The notes: a model not told the origin generated them from the letters alone. DNA of 14,434 nucleotides from Verrucomicrobiota bacterium (GCA_003218935.1 QHPA01000203.1:1-14434), one strand, 5' to 3'. Positions 1 through 8,459 are shown, counted from the stretch's first letter. A program made the numbers and translations.

Positions 1-399
1 TTCGCCTACGTGGTAGCCGTGATGAGCGCATTTCGTCGTGAACCCTCCAGAATCCTCATCGACGGTCTTCTGCAACCGATTTCCGGAGAACAGGTCCTCG
101 TCGGAAATGGAAGGTTTTACGGCGGACCAGTCGTGGTTTTTCCCAATGCCAAACTTTCAGACGGCTTGCTCGACGTTTGCGTGTTCCCGCGCGTGACCTG
201 GTGGACGGTGATGAGCTGCGCTTTGGGACTTGTCATTGGCCGCCTGCACAAGGCGGGCGGCGCCCGGCATTTTCAGGCCACGTCATTCACGTTGACGGCG
301 CCGACGCCGGCACCGTTCGAAATCGATGGCGAAAAAATCGGTGAATTGCCGGCGCGCTTCTCCATCCGACGCCAGTTGCTACAGGTCGTTGTGCCTTGA
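1..399 (+). CDS. YegS/DagK-family lipid kinase, C-terminal part (5' end outside window)
   Basis: The frame is open from base 1 to the TGA at 397-399, so the gene starts upstream of the window and about 132 C-terminal residues are seen. These match the C-terminal beta-sandwich of diacylglycerol kinase-like lipid kinases (YegS, DgkB, BmrU group): VGNGRFYGGPVVVFPNAKLS, then DGLLDVCV, and the closing FEIDGEKIGELPARF followed by hydrophobic VVVP. Family members phosphorylate diacylglycerol or a related lipid at the cytoplasmic face of the membrane. The N-terminal ATP-binding GGDGT motif would lie outside the window, so the substrate cannot be judged. A GTG at 10 is only an internal valine codon and I do not regard it as the start. 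No terminator-like hairpin is evident after the stop. The family call is fairly secure; the exact lipid is unknown. Confidence 0.85.
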   Translation, partial: FAYVVAVMSAFRREPSRILIDGLLQPISGEQVLVGNGRFYGGPVVVFPNAKLSDGLLDVCVFPRVTWWTVMSCALGLVIGRLHKAGGARHFQATSFTLTAPTPAPFEIDGEKIGELPARFSIRRQLLQVVVP

Positions 400-560
400 A
401 CGGTGCGGGAAAGCGGCGGCTCAGTCAAAAGCGGTGCCCAGCTTTTCGCTCCGTGAGATGACCCCGGCCCACAAATCTCCGCGGCACTTTAACGAAAAAG
501 TTTCAGCTTCACATTCGAAATGGCACCAAGGCCGCTTAACTTTTGGAAACCTGCCGAAAC

Positions 561-590
561 TTGACCACCGCCAACGAGATGAGCTACTTT
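561..590 (+). promoter_or_regulatory. Possible sigma70-like promoter for the propeller-cytochrome gene
   Basis: TTGACC at 561-566 and TACTTT at 585-590 are separated by 18 bp. They stand 20 bp before the ATG at 610, which would leave a leader of only about 13 nt. The match is read by eye and consensus-like pairs occur by chance. The rest of 400-609 shows no gene, repeat or RNA that I can recognise. Confidence 0.3.
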
Positions 591-609
591 TCGGCCCGGC
601 GAGACCCGT

Positions 610-3600
610 ATGCGAATCCCCATTTCTATTCCTGGTGAACGCTTTTTTCATTGTCTGGCCTCGTCCTCCGTTTGCCTGGCGTTGACGATCCTTCTGAGCG
701 GCATCCTGTTCCCATATCGAATGTTGGCCCAAATCAGCGTCTGGACGCAGCACAACGACAACGCGCGCACAGGACAGAACACCAACGAAACGGCTCTAAT
801 GCTCTCCAACGTCAATACGAACACGTTCGCCAGGCTGTTCACGCATCAGGTCGATGGATATGTTTACGCCCAACCCCTTTGCGTTCCCAATGTGATGATC
901 CCGAATAAAGGCGCGCACAACGTCATCTTTGTCGCCACGGAACACGACAGCGTTTACGCCTTCGACGCTGACAGCGGCTCCGGCACAAACTCGGCGCCAT
1001 TGTGGCAGGCCAGCTTTCTCAATCCGGGCGCCGGGATTACGACGGTCCCCACCGGCGACGTCAATTCGAGCGACATTATGCCGGAAATCGGCATCACCAG
1101 CACGCCGGTGATCGACACCAACACCGGAACCATTTACCTGGAGGCGAAAACGAAAGAACCGGGAAGTGTTTATCGTCACCGGCTGCACGCGCTGGACATC
1201 ACCAGTGGCGGAGAGCGAACCGGCAGTCCGGTTTTGATTCAGGCGACCGTGCCGGGTACGGGGGATGGAAGCAGCGGCGGTCAGGTGCCTTTCAATGCGT
1301 TGCGGCAGATGAACCGGCCGGGTCTGCTGCTGCTCAACGGCGTGGTTTACATCGCCTACGCCTCACACGGCGACAATGGCCCCTATCACGGCTGGGTGCT
1401 CGGCTACAACGCGCAAACGCTCCGGCAGGTTGGGGTGTATAACACGGTGCCCAACGGCGGGTTGGCGGGAATCTGGCAGGGCGGCGGCGGGCCGGCCGCG
1501 GATGGGAACGGGAATATTTACTTCGAGACGGGCAATGGCACGTTCGACACGAACTACTCAAACCCGAACAGCTTGAGTCTGGGTGACAGCTTTATCAAAG
1601 TTGCCACCACCAATACTTCTCCCAACAACCTGTTGGTGATGGTTGACTACTTCACGCCATTTAATCAAGCCGCGCTCGATTCTATCGACAACGATCTCGG
1701 CTCAGGGGGACCAGTGGTGTTGCCGGATGCGGTGGGTAGCGCAGCCCATCCTCACTTGTTGATTGGGTCAGGCAAAGAAGGGAGGATTTACCTGTTGGAC
1801 CGCGACAACATGGGTCATTTCAATTCGGTGAACGACAGCCGGATAGTGCAATCGATTTCTGGCGCCATCGGGCACCAGTTTGGATTGCCGGCTTATTTCA
1901 ATCGCCGCATCTATTTCCAGGCCGACAGCGATCATCTAAAGGCGTTTCGTTTTTCCAACGGCGTGTTGGTCACGACGCCGGAAAGCCAGGCGACAACGCC
2001 GGCATTTGGATACCTGGGATCGACTCCGAGCATTTCAGCCAACGGGACGAACAACGCGATCGTGTGGGTTTTGCAGAACGACGCTTTCGCGAGCAGTGGC
2101 CCCACCATCTTGCACGCTTACAACGCCACGAACCTCGCGCAGGAACTTTACAACAGTAGCCAGGCGGGCAGCCGCGATCAGGCGGGCGGAGCGGTCAAAT
2201 TCACTCTGCCGACGGTGGCCAACGGCAAGGTTTATGTCGGCGCACAGTATCAGGTGTCGGCGTTCGGCCTGGCCAGCGGTCGGACAGCCGCGCCGGAGAT
2301 TTCACCCAGCGGCGGCGTGTTCACGAATTCCATTGTGGTCACGATCTCGACCACCACGCCCGGCGCTTCCATCTATTACACCCTGGATGGCTCGACGCCG
2401 ACGAGCGCGTCCACGCTTTACACCGGCCCCATAACGATGACCAGCTCGGGCGTAGTCAAGGCCATCGCCACCAAGACCGGATTGGTGGACAGCGCGGTGG
2501 TGACGGCTACTTTCCTTAACAGTCTGGCCGTGGGCAAAGGAACCGGATTGACCGGACGTTACTGGTCCAACCAATTGAAGACCACCAACGGGACGCCGAC
2601 CTTGGTGCGCCTTGATCCGACCGTGAACTTCGATTGGGGCGAAGGCTCACCGGCCCCCGGCATCGGCACGAATAGTTTTACCGCCCTCTGGACCGGCCAG
2701 GTGCAGCCTCAGTTGTCCGAAGCGTACACCTTTTACACATTCACCGACGATCGTGTGCGTTTGTGGGTGAACAACCAGCTCATCATCTATCAATGGATCC
2801 ACCAACCACCGACCGAGTGTACCGGCACGATTGCGCTCAGCGCCGGCCGGCGCTACGACATCAAAATGGTCTATTACGAAAACGCAGGCGGCGCAGTGGC
2901 GACACTGTCCTGGAGCGGTCCATCCACGGCCAAGGCCATCATCCCGACGAGCCAGCTTTATCCCACGAATGACGCTCCGCCGACCATTAGTCTGACCAGC
3001 CCGGCAAACGGCGTGGTTTATACGACTGATTCCGCCGCCGTTTTCGTCAGCGCCAACGCCAGCGATTCGGACGGCAGCGTCAGCAAAGTCGAATTCTATT
3101 TGGGCGCCAAACTCATGACGCTGACCAACAGTCCCTATACATTCACCTGGACCAAACTCGGGCCGGGCAATTACACGCTGACCGCCGTCGCCACGGACAA
3201 CGGCGGGATCATGGCCACGTCCGCACCGGTGAACCTCACGGTCAACGCCGATTACAACGCCGGTTACGGCCTGACCAACCGGCCTTTGGCCACGGCGTTC
3301 CTGAACATGCCCGGGACGTTCAGCGGCGCATTCCCGTCGCTTCTCTCGCAAACCGGAGCCTTCATGGACACGCCGACGCTCGCGCACGCCAACGGCTTGA
3401 TCACGTATAGCGTCAATACGCCGTTGTGGTCGGACGACGCCTTCAAGACGCGATGGTTTTCCGTGCCGAACGATGGGGCGCCGTTCACGCAGAGCGAACA
3501 AATCGGATTCGGGACAAACGGCGAGTGGACGTTCCCTGCCGGAACCGTCTTTGTGAAACACTTTGAACTGGCGACCAACGACCTGGACCATACGATGCGG

Positions 3601-4782
3601 AGGCGGTTGGAAACGCGCCTGCTGGTGCGCGATACCAACGGCGCGGTTTACGGCGTTACCTACAAGTGGCTGCCGCCGGACTACAGCGACGCCAGGTTGC
3701 TCACCAACAGCCTGAGCGAGGACATCATTATCCAGACCGCGAGCGGGACCCGAACGCAGACTTGGTATTATCCGAGTCCGCAGGATTGCCTCACCTGCCA
3801 CACGCCCGCCTCCGGCTATGTCCTCGGTGTGAAGACGCGCCAGTTGAACGGAAATTTCCTGTATCCCGACTCCGGCCGCACGGACAATCAACTTCGCACG
3901 CTCAATCAGCTCGGCCTCTTTTATCCGTCAATCACCAACGAGTTTGACATCACAAACTATCCGCGCCTGGTCGCGGTGACGAACACCAGCGCGACGCTCG
4001 AAGCTCGGGCGCGTTCCTACATCGACGCCAATTGCGCCCAGTGCCATCGCCCTGGCGGCCCGCAGACCACGTTTGACGCGCGTTACGACACGCCCTTGAC
4101 GAATCAGAACATCATCAACGGCATCCTGGTAAAAGGGGACCTGGGCTACGACAACGCTCGAGTCGTCGTTCCCAAGGACATCCTGCGCTCGGTGCTCTAC
4201 GACCGCATGAACACCACGGATCGGCTCATTAAGATGCCCACACTGGCGCGCAATCTCCTCGACACGAACGCGGCCATCACCATCGCAGACTGGATCAACA
4301 GTCTGCCCGGCGTGCCCGCGCTCGATCCGCCGACCATCCAACCGCCGGGCGGCACGGGCGTCGGTTCGTTGACCGTCACGATTCAACACCCGGATCCGTC
4401 AGCCCGGTTGTATTTCACGGTGGATGGCTCCTTGCCCACCGCCAACTCGACGCTCTACGCCGGGCCCATCACGCTGACCAACAGCGTGACCTTGAAGGCC
4501 AAGGCGTTCGAGGCCGGGTTCAGCGACAGCGTCGCCGCCACGGCCACCTTCGCGATCCGTCCGCCCGTCCAATTCGCGTCGTGGTCGTTCAACGCCAACG
4601 GTCAGTTCCAGATTCAGTTGCAGGGTCTGGCCGGCAAGACCTATGTCTTCCAGTCGTCCGCCAATCTGACCGACTGGGTCTCGCTCAGCACGAACGTGGC
4701 GCCCGCCGGCCTGTTCCAGTTCGTTGACCCGGTTTCCACCAATTATCCCTACCAGTTCTATCGCGCCCTCGAGCAGCCATAA
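610..4782 (+). CDS. Exported PQQ-like propeller / PA14 / diheme cytochrome c fusion protein
   Basis: A 1390-residue protein with an N-terminal signal sequence (hydrophobic core about 17-35, likely cut near LAQ). Modules in order: a PQQ-type beta-propeller (about 40-555, with VFVATEHDSVYAFDAD-like blades); a chitobiase/hexosaminidase C-terminal-type domain (about 558-636, YYTLDGSTPT); PA14 (about 643-784); a bacterial Ig-like domain (about 790-879); a region resembling the SO2930/HNE_0200 diheme cytochrome family (about 890-1235); a second chitobiase-type domain (about 1239-1315); and a C-terminal module ending QFYRALEQP. Two heme c motifs are visible, C1060-LT-CH and C1142-AQ-CH, with Met1209 (KMPTLARN) as a candidate distal ligand. 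It should therefore be matured outside the cytoplasm. It may move electrons from an oxidation reaction or bind surface carbohydrate; this is inference. The start was chosen because it immediately precedes the signal peptide; no strong Shine-Dalgarno sequence is seen. Confidence 0.85.
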   Translation: MRIPISIPGERFFHCLASSSVCLALTILLSGILFPYRMLAQISVWTQHNDNARTGQNTNETALMLSNVNTNTFARLFTHQVDGYVYAQPLCVPNVMIPNKGAHNVIFVATEHDSVYAFDADSGSGTNSAPLWQASFLNPGAGITTVPTGDVNSSDIMPEIGITSTPVIDTNTGTIYLEAKTKEPGSVYRHRLHALDITSGGERTGSPVLIQATVPGTGDGSSGGQVPFNALRQMNRPGLLLLNGVVYIAYASHGDNGPYHGWVLGYNAQTLRQVGVYNTVPNGGLAGIWQGGGGPAADGNGNIYFETGNGTFDTNYSNPNSLSLGDSFIKVATTNTSPNNLLVMVDYFTPFNQAALDSIDNDLGSGGPVVLPDAVGSAAHPHLLIGSGKEGRIYLLDRDNMGHFNSVNDSRIVQSISGAIGHQFGLPAYFNRRIYFQADSDHLKAFRFSNGVLVTTPESQATTPAFGYLGSTPSISANGTNNAIVWVLQNDAFASSGPTILHAYNATNLAQELYNSSQAGSRDQAGGAVKFTLPTVANGKVYVGAQYQVSAFGLASGRTAAPEISPSGGVFTNSIVVTISTTTPGASIYYTLDGSTPTSASTLYTGPITMTSSGVVKAIATKTGLVDSAVVTATFLNSLAVGKGTGLTGRYWSNQLKTTNGTPTLVRLDPTVNFDWGEGSPAPGIGTNSFTALWTGQVQPQLSEAYTFYTFTDDRVRLWVNNQLIIYQWIHQPPTECTGTIALSAGRRYDIKMVYYENAGGAVATLSWSGPSTAKAIIPTSQLYPTNDAPPTISLTSPANGVVYTTDSAAVFVSANASDSDGSVSKVEFYLGAKLMTLTNSPYTFTWTKLGPGNYTLTAVATDNGGIMATSAPVNLTVNADYNAGYGLTNRPLATAFLNMPGTFSGAFPSLLSQTGAFMDTPTLAHANGLITYSVNTPLWSDDAFKTRWFSVPNDGAPFTQSEQIGFGTNGEWTFPAGTVFVKHFELATNDLDHTMRRRLETRLLVRDTNGAVYGVTYKWLPPDYSDARLLTNSLSEDIIIQTASGTRTQTWYYPSPQDCLTCHTPASGYVLGVKTRQLNGNFLYPDSGRTDNQLRTLNQLGLFYPSITNEFDITNYPRLVAVTNTSATLEARARSYIDANCAQCHRPGGPQTTFDARYDTPLTNQNIINGILVKGDLGYDNARVVVPKDILRSVLYDRMNTTDRLIKMPTLARNLLDTNAAITIADWINSLPGVPALDPPTIQPPGGTGVGSLTVTIQHPDPSARLYFTVDGSLPTANSTLYAGPITLTNSVTLKAKAFEAGFSDSVAATATFAIRPPVQFASWSFNANGQFQIQLQGLAGKTYVFQSSANLTDWVSLSTNVAPAGLFQFVDPVSTNYPYQFYRALEQP

Positions 4783-4797
4783 GCTCCCGGCGGGAGC
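4783..4797 (+). terminator. Tight GC hairpin directly after the stop codon
   Basis: GCTCCC at 4783-4788 and GGGAGC at 4792-4797 form a perfect 6-bp stem with a 3-nt loop, starting on the base after the TAA. No T-run follows, so it is not a classic intrinsic terminator. It could stabilise the 3' end or cause pausing. Confidence 0.3.
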
Positions 4798-4820
4798 GCG
4801 GCCATGCTAAGAAGGCTCAG

Positions 4821-4916
4821 GAACCATGCGCCCGTAGCGGCGTCTCGGCAGAGCGCCGCTCACAATTGGTCCGACGAATTGCGGCGCTCTGCCGAGACGC
4901 CGCCACGCCAAGGTTC
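4821..4916. repeat. Long intergenic inverted repeat (perfect 23-bp arms)
   Basis: Bases 4837-4859 are the exact reverse complement of 4881-4903, a 23-bp GC-rich stem around a 21-nt spacer. The spacer itself can pair AATT (4864-4867) with AATT (4877-4880). Outside the core, three more pairs (4833-4835 with 4905-4907) and the outer GAACC (4821-4825) with GGTTC (4912-4916) suggest an element of about 96 bp. It lies between two plus-strand genes and encodes nothing I recognise. In RNA it would fold strongly and could end transcription of the upstream gene, although there is no T-run. Its form suggests a dispersed REP/MITE-like element, but only one copy lies in this window, so dispersal is an inference. 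Confidence 0.85.
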
Positions 4917-4928
4917 ATTCGTTTTGCT

Positions 4929-4957
4929 TTGACAGCGCGGCGTCTTGGCGATGCAAT
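4929..4957 (+). promoter_or_regulatory. Likely sigma70-like promoter of the isomerase-like gene
   Basis: A perfect TTGACA at 4929-4934 is followed after 17 bp by TGCAAT at 4952-4957 (4 of 6 consensus bases). Transcription would start near 4964, about 29 nt before the ATG at 4993 and just downstream of the inverted repeat. Confidence 0.45.
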
Positions 4958-4979
4958 CCTCGCATCCAATTGAAACCGC

Positions 4980-4984
4980 AGGAG
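4980..4984 (+). promoter_or_regulatory. Ribosome binding site deciding the isomerase start
   Basis: AGGAG at 4980-4984 stands 8 nt before the ATG at 4993. It supports that start over the in-frame ATGs at 4945 and 4951, which lack such a site and would put extra residues before the signal peptide. Confidence 0.6.
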
Positions 4985-4992
4985 AAAACATT

Positions 4993-5490
4993 ATGACGAT
5001 CAAAACATTCACCGTGTGCCTTGCCACCGCATTGGCCGCCCTGTGTTTTACCAGGGCCGTTTCCGCCGAAAAAATTCCCGACGACTACAAGATCGGTAGC
5101 TTTGCGCTCGGCTGCCAGGCTTACACCTTCAACCGGTTCAGCGTGTTCGAGGCCATCGAGAAGACCGCGCAGGCCGGCGGCAGGGTCATCGAGTTTTTTC
5201 CCGGCCAAAAGTTGAGTCCCGACCAGCCCGAGGTGAAATGGGACCACAACGCCACGGACGCCGTCATCGAAAAAGTAAAGGCCAAGCTGGCCCAGCATCA
5301 TATCAAGGCGGTGAACTACGGGGTGGTCGACATTCCGAAAGACGAAGCGCAGGCGCGCAAGATTTTTGAGTTCGCCAAAAAGCTTGGCCTCTACGGCGTC
5401 ACCACCGAGTCGGTTTTCACGACCATCCCAAGCGGCCGAAGGATCCGAGTTACAAGATGTGGGACCCGAATTACGTCCTCTCCGTCGTGA
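4993..5490 (+). pseudogene. Exported sugar phosphate isomerase/epimerase-like protein, N-terminal part (frameshifted)
   Basis: The N-terminal piece starts with a clear signal peptide (MTIKTFTVCLATALAALCFT, cleavage near VSA-EK). It continues as an AP-endonuclease-2/xylose isomerase-like TIM barrel: FALGCQAYTFNRFSVFEAIE, VIEFFPGQKL, AVNYGVVDIPKDEAQARKIF, then LGLYGVTTES. From about 5405-5420 the frame leaves the family pattern and runs to a stop at 5488-5490 as junk (IPSGRRIRVTRC). The family pattern resumes in the frame that holds the downstream piece. In relatives as I remember them, a helix of about 15-25 residues separates TTES from VGFHDHPKR. Here the two are practically fused, so I infer an internal deletion whose length is not a multiple of three. 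The substrate is unknown; this family acts on sugars or polyols and is common in Planctomycetes and Verrucomicrobia. Confidence 0.8.
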
Positions 5491-5816
5491 AGGAGCGCGA
5501 CCATCGCATCGGCTCTTGCGCCGACACCGGACATTGGGTCCGCTCCGGCCTCAAGCCGGCGGAGTGTTTGCGCATTCTCAAACGCCGGATCATCAGCAGC
5601 CACCTCAAAGACCTGAACGAATTCGGGAAACCTGACGCGCACGACCTGCCTTATGGCGCCGGAGTTTCGGACGTTCCTGCCATTCTCAACGAATTGAAGC
5701 GGCAGGGCTTCCAGGGTAACATCTCCATCGAATACGAACACAACTGGGAACATTCCGTCCCGGAAGTGGCCCAATGCATCGGCTTCGTCCGCGGCTACGA
5801 GGCGGCGAAAAAGTGA
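5412..5816 (+). pseudogene. Sugar phosphate isomerase/epimerase-like protein, C-terminal part
   Basis: Family-like sequence resumes near 5412 in a different frame (GFHDHPKRPKDPSYKMWDPN) and continues to the TGA at 5814-5816. Recognisable blocks are IGSCADTGHWVRSGLKPAEC, IISSHLKDLNEFGKPDAHD, GVSDVPAILNELKRQGFQGN and SIEYEHNWEHSVPEVAQC. The Asp and His of ADTGHW, the His of SSHLKD and the Glu of SIEYE are the expected metal- or substrate-binding positions of this TIM-barrel family, so the catalytic half is intact in sequence. An ATG at 5457 could start a 119-residue fragment, but there is no convincing ribosome site and a half barrel is unlikely to fold. I treat it as the second half of one broken gene. 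Its stop lies 1 bp from the stop of the convergent protease gene. Confidence 0.8.
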
Positions 5817-5817
5817 A

Positions 5818-7446
5818 TCACGGCGCCGCCGTCCGCACGCGGAAGAATTGGCCGATGAGGTTGGTGTAGGGCGTGAACCATTCCCGTTCAGGAAAGCGGC
5901 CGGCCAAAGTCGTGATCACGGTTAGGGGCGACACCACGTTTGTTCCCGCCACCACCTCATAAGTTCTATTGGTCACACCGGACCAGCTCAGACGCGCCAG
6001 CTTTTCATTCCATGGCGAGAGGTCGAGTTTGAACGGCGCCTCCGCGACGTTCGGATCGGTTCCCATCAGTTGTTCGCGCGCGTTGTCGTAACCATCGCCA
6101 TCCGGGTCGTCCTGCGGCCCGAACGCCAGCGGCGCGCCAAAATGCGCTCTTTCCCAGTCGTCATCGAGGCCGTCATGGTCGGTATCGGTGATGGCCACGC
6201 CGTCGATGATGAGCTGAACGCCTTGCACGTTGCCGGTGTTGAGCCGTTCCTCATCGCTGATAAAAAGCGTCCAGGCGCCGGCGCTGCTCTCGCCGAAGTG
6301 GTGCGTCGAATAATAAGTCCAGTCGGTCGGGCCGGCGGAGTCGTCGAAGTTGACCTGCTGGAGCACGCTGCGCGTGCCTTGCGGCGAGAGGAGCGTGATG
6401 CGCAGGTCGCCGCGACGCGAGTGATCGGTCTGCACGCGCGCACCGACATGTTCGCAGACCAGGGTGTTGGTGACGTTGAAGGAGTAGATGACAGGACTGA
6501 CCTGGAGTTGCGCTTGCGCCGGGCCGTTCGTTTGCAAATAACCGCGCAGCGCCTCACCGTCGTTCTGGGTGATGAACACGCCGGGAATCGGAGCGAAGTC
6601 GATGTCCATCAAGATGCGCTCGGTGCCGTTTACATTGTCGTAAACGACGGCGAAGGCGGCGCCGGCGTCGGCCGCGAACTGCAGTTTCTGGTCGAAGTCG
6701 TTTCCACCGCGCTGGATCAAAGCCGCTTTGCCGGTCAGATTGGACGTGATGGCGGAGGTGGCAGAACCCACGTCCACCAACGGCAAATTCGCGGTCGCAG
6801 CATCGGGATGCAAACCGCTGCCGGGCGAAGCGTGTATGGACATCAGTCCGGCCGGAACGTTGGGTCCGGTGATCAACACGCGCAACGCATCGTCGGGAAT
6901 CGGCTTAACGTTGTTCGCGGTGAACGTGACTGTGATTGCGGCGGGACGGTTCACCCACGTCCGCGCAAGCGCCACGGCCTGACCTGCGTCGGGCACGCCG
7001 AAACCGACGTTGTGACTCACGCGAAAGCCGGCGCCGTTGGTTTTCAGATCCGGGTCGGCCAGGTCGAAATGGCGCGCGGAGAGAATCAAAATGTGTTGAA
7101 CATCGCGCCAGGCCAGCTTCGGATTCACCGAGAGAATCAACGCGACCACACCGCTGATCTGCGGCGCGGAAAATGACGTGCCGACGATGCTCCTCGAAAA
7201 CACGTAGTCGGGATCGGCGAAATCGTCGCCGAAACCGCCGGGATTGTATCCGGCGGCGGCGCCCTGCCGATCAGTGCTGAAGATGCCGATGTCATCGTCG
7301 CCGCCGGGCGCCGCCACCAACAGACACGCACCCCGGTTGCTGTAGGTGGCGGCCCGGCCATTGTCTCGTCGCAGAGAAGCAACGCAATCGTCCATTGCCA
7401 GCGGAACGCACCATGACGACGCCCAACCCGCCACGACCGAACGCAA
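5818..7446 (-). pseudogene. Kexin-like S8 serine protease, C-terminal part (Ser domain, PA, P domain, Ca repeats)
   Basis: Downstream half of a subtilisin/kexin-like protease, read in a different frame from its N-terminal half. Numbering from the ATG at 7446, family-like sequence starts at about residue 22 (VASLRRDNGRAATYSNRGAC). The catalytic Ser is residue 91 in GTSFSAP. A PA-like insert follows (about 215-308), then a proprotein convertase P domain (about 325-416: GDLRITLLSPQGT, GAWTLFISDEE). Asp-rich calcium-binding repeats come next (DTDHDGLDDDW, DDPDGDGYDNA; about 421-468), then a C-terminal module ending IGQFFRVRTAAP. The apparent start at 7446 lies inside the protease domain and is not a real start. 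The P domain normally stabilises kexin-like proteases. The protein would act outside the cytoplasm; its substrate is unknown. Confidence 0.85.
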
Positions 7447-8419
7447 TGGCGTTGGAGATGCCGACGCTTTCCAGCGGCGTTGGCGCCAACTGCGACAAGT
7501 CCGCGTTCCCCCAACTGTGATTTTCGACGCTTACGATGTTGGAGCGGTATTGGAACATGTCCATCATCTGTACCTCGGTAGCGGAAAGTTTGTTGCCCAG
7601 AAAAATTTTCCAACTGGCCAGTTGGGCTTCGGGCGCCACGCCGCTCATGCCACGATGATTGTTCCCCTCGGCGAGCGCCAGACCGGCAACGATAGTGGAG
7701 TGATTGTCGTCCGGGTCCGTCGGCATGGCATTGGTGCTTCCATTGCCGCCGTCGAAATAAAAATGCAGATCGTTGCTGGCACGCGCCACGAACTCGGGAT
7801 GTGTCAGCTCTACGCCGTCGTCCGCCACGGTGACGATGCTTCCGGCCCCGCGTGTAATCGGCCAGGCCGCCCGGACGTTCAGATCAACGCCGAGCGGAGC
7901 GCCGTTCCCAGCGCGATTCTCCAGGTTCCACTGATCGAAGAAGTAGGTGTCGTTGGGTTCGGCGGCATAAGGTCCATGCTTCCGAATTTGTTGCCGCCGC
8001 CGGATCGGGCAGCTCACCAGCACTTCCGGCCGCGCGGCCAGCCGTTGCGCCTCGCTCAACGCCGTCGGCGCATCGCCGGCCTCGAGAACAAAAAAATCCG
8101 TCGCAACGATGCGCGAGAGTTGGAGCGAGCTGCCTTTCAAAATCGCCTGAATATCCGTTCCCGGCTTTAATTGCAGCGCCACCTGGCTGCCAAATTCGAC
8201 GGGGTAACGCGAACCATTTTCCGGCCAGGCTTTCACCCAGGCGGGACGGGCGTTTGTCGATGCCAGGGAGGCGGAAGGCGTTTCCAGCCGGTAGCTTGCC
8301 TGCCGAGGTTCTCGAAACTGGAAATGGGCGTTCGAAGAAATGGCTGGCGACGGGGCAGCCCCGGCCGCGAGTGCCAAACCGACGCATCCGGCGAAAGTCC
8401 AAAACCGAAAAAAACTCAT
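7292..8419 (-). pseudogene. Kexin-like S8 serine protease, N-terminal part (signal peptide, Asp and His sites)
   Basis: The start is the ATG at 8419-8417, which gives a good signal peptide (MSFFRFWTFAGCVGLALAAG, cleavage near AGA). A propeptide-like stretch follows, then the protease domain. The first catalytic residue is Asp200 in VTVADDGVELTHPEF; the DDG form is typical of kexins. The His is His240 in DDNHSTIVAG, where the usual HGT reads HST. The oxyanion Asn is Asn342 in MVRSAGNGR. Just after this, between about 7396 and 7375, the frame changes: this frame continues as junk to a stop at 7292-7294, while family-like sequence continues in the frame of the 5818-7446 piece. About 15-20 residues normally lying between AGNG and the VxAxRxDGR segment are missing, so I infer a deletion with frameshift. 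thiD lies 40 bp upstream on the same strand and may be co-transcribed. Confidence 0.82.
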
Positions 8420-8459
8420 CACTTCGAAAGTAGCAAATAACGGGCCGCGAGCCAGGCTT

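Noticed and set aside
2647..3891. Long open frame on the minus strand opposite the propeller-cytochrome gene
   Set aside because: It mirrors the codon bias of the plus-strand gene, shows no domain, and lies opposite clear PA14, Ig and cytochrome sequence.
6070..7176. 368-codon plus-strand frame opposite the protease gene
   Set aside because: The minus strand encodes PA, P-domain and calcium repeats; the plus-strand frame is a shadow.
7360..7410. Programmed ribosomal frameshift in the protease gene
   Set aside because: Residues expected at the junction are missing as well as the frame being changed, and no slippery sequence with a downstream structure is evident.
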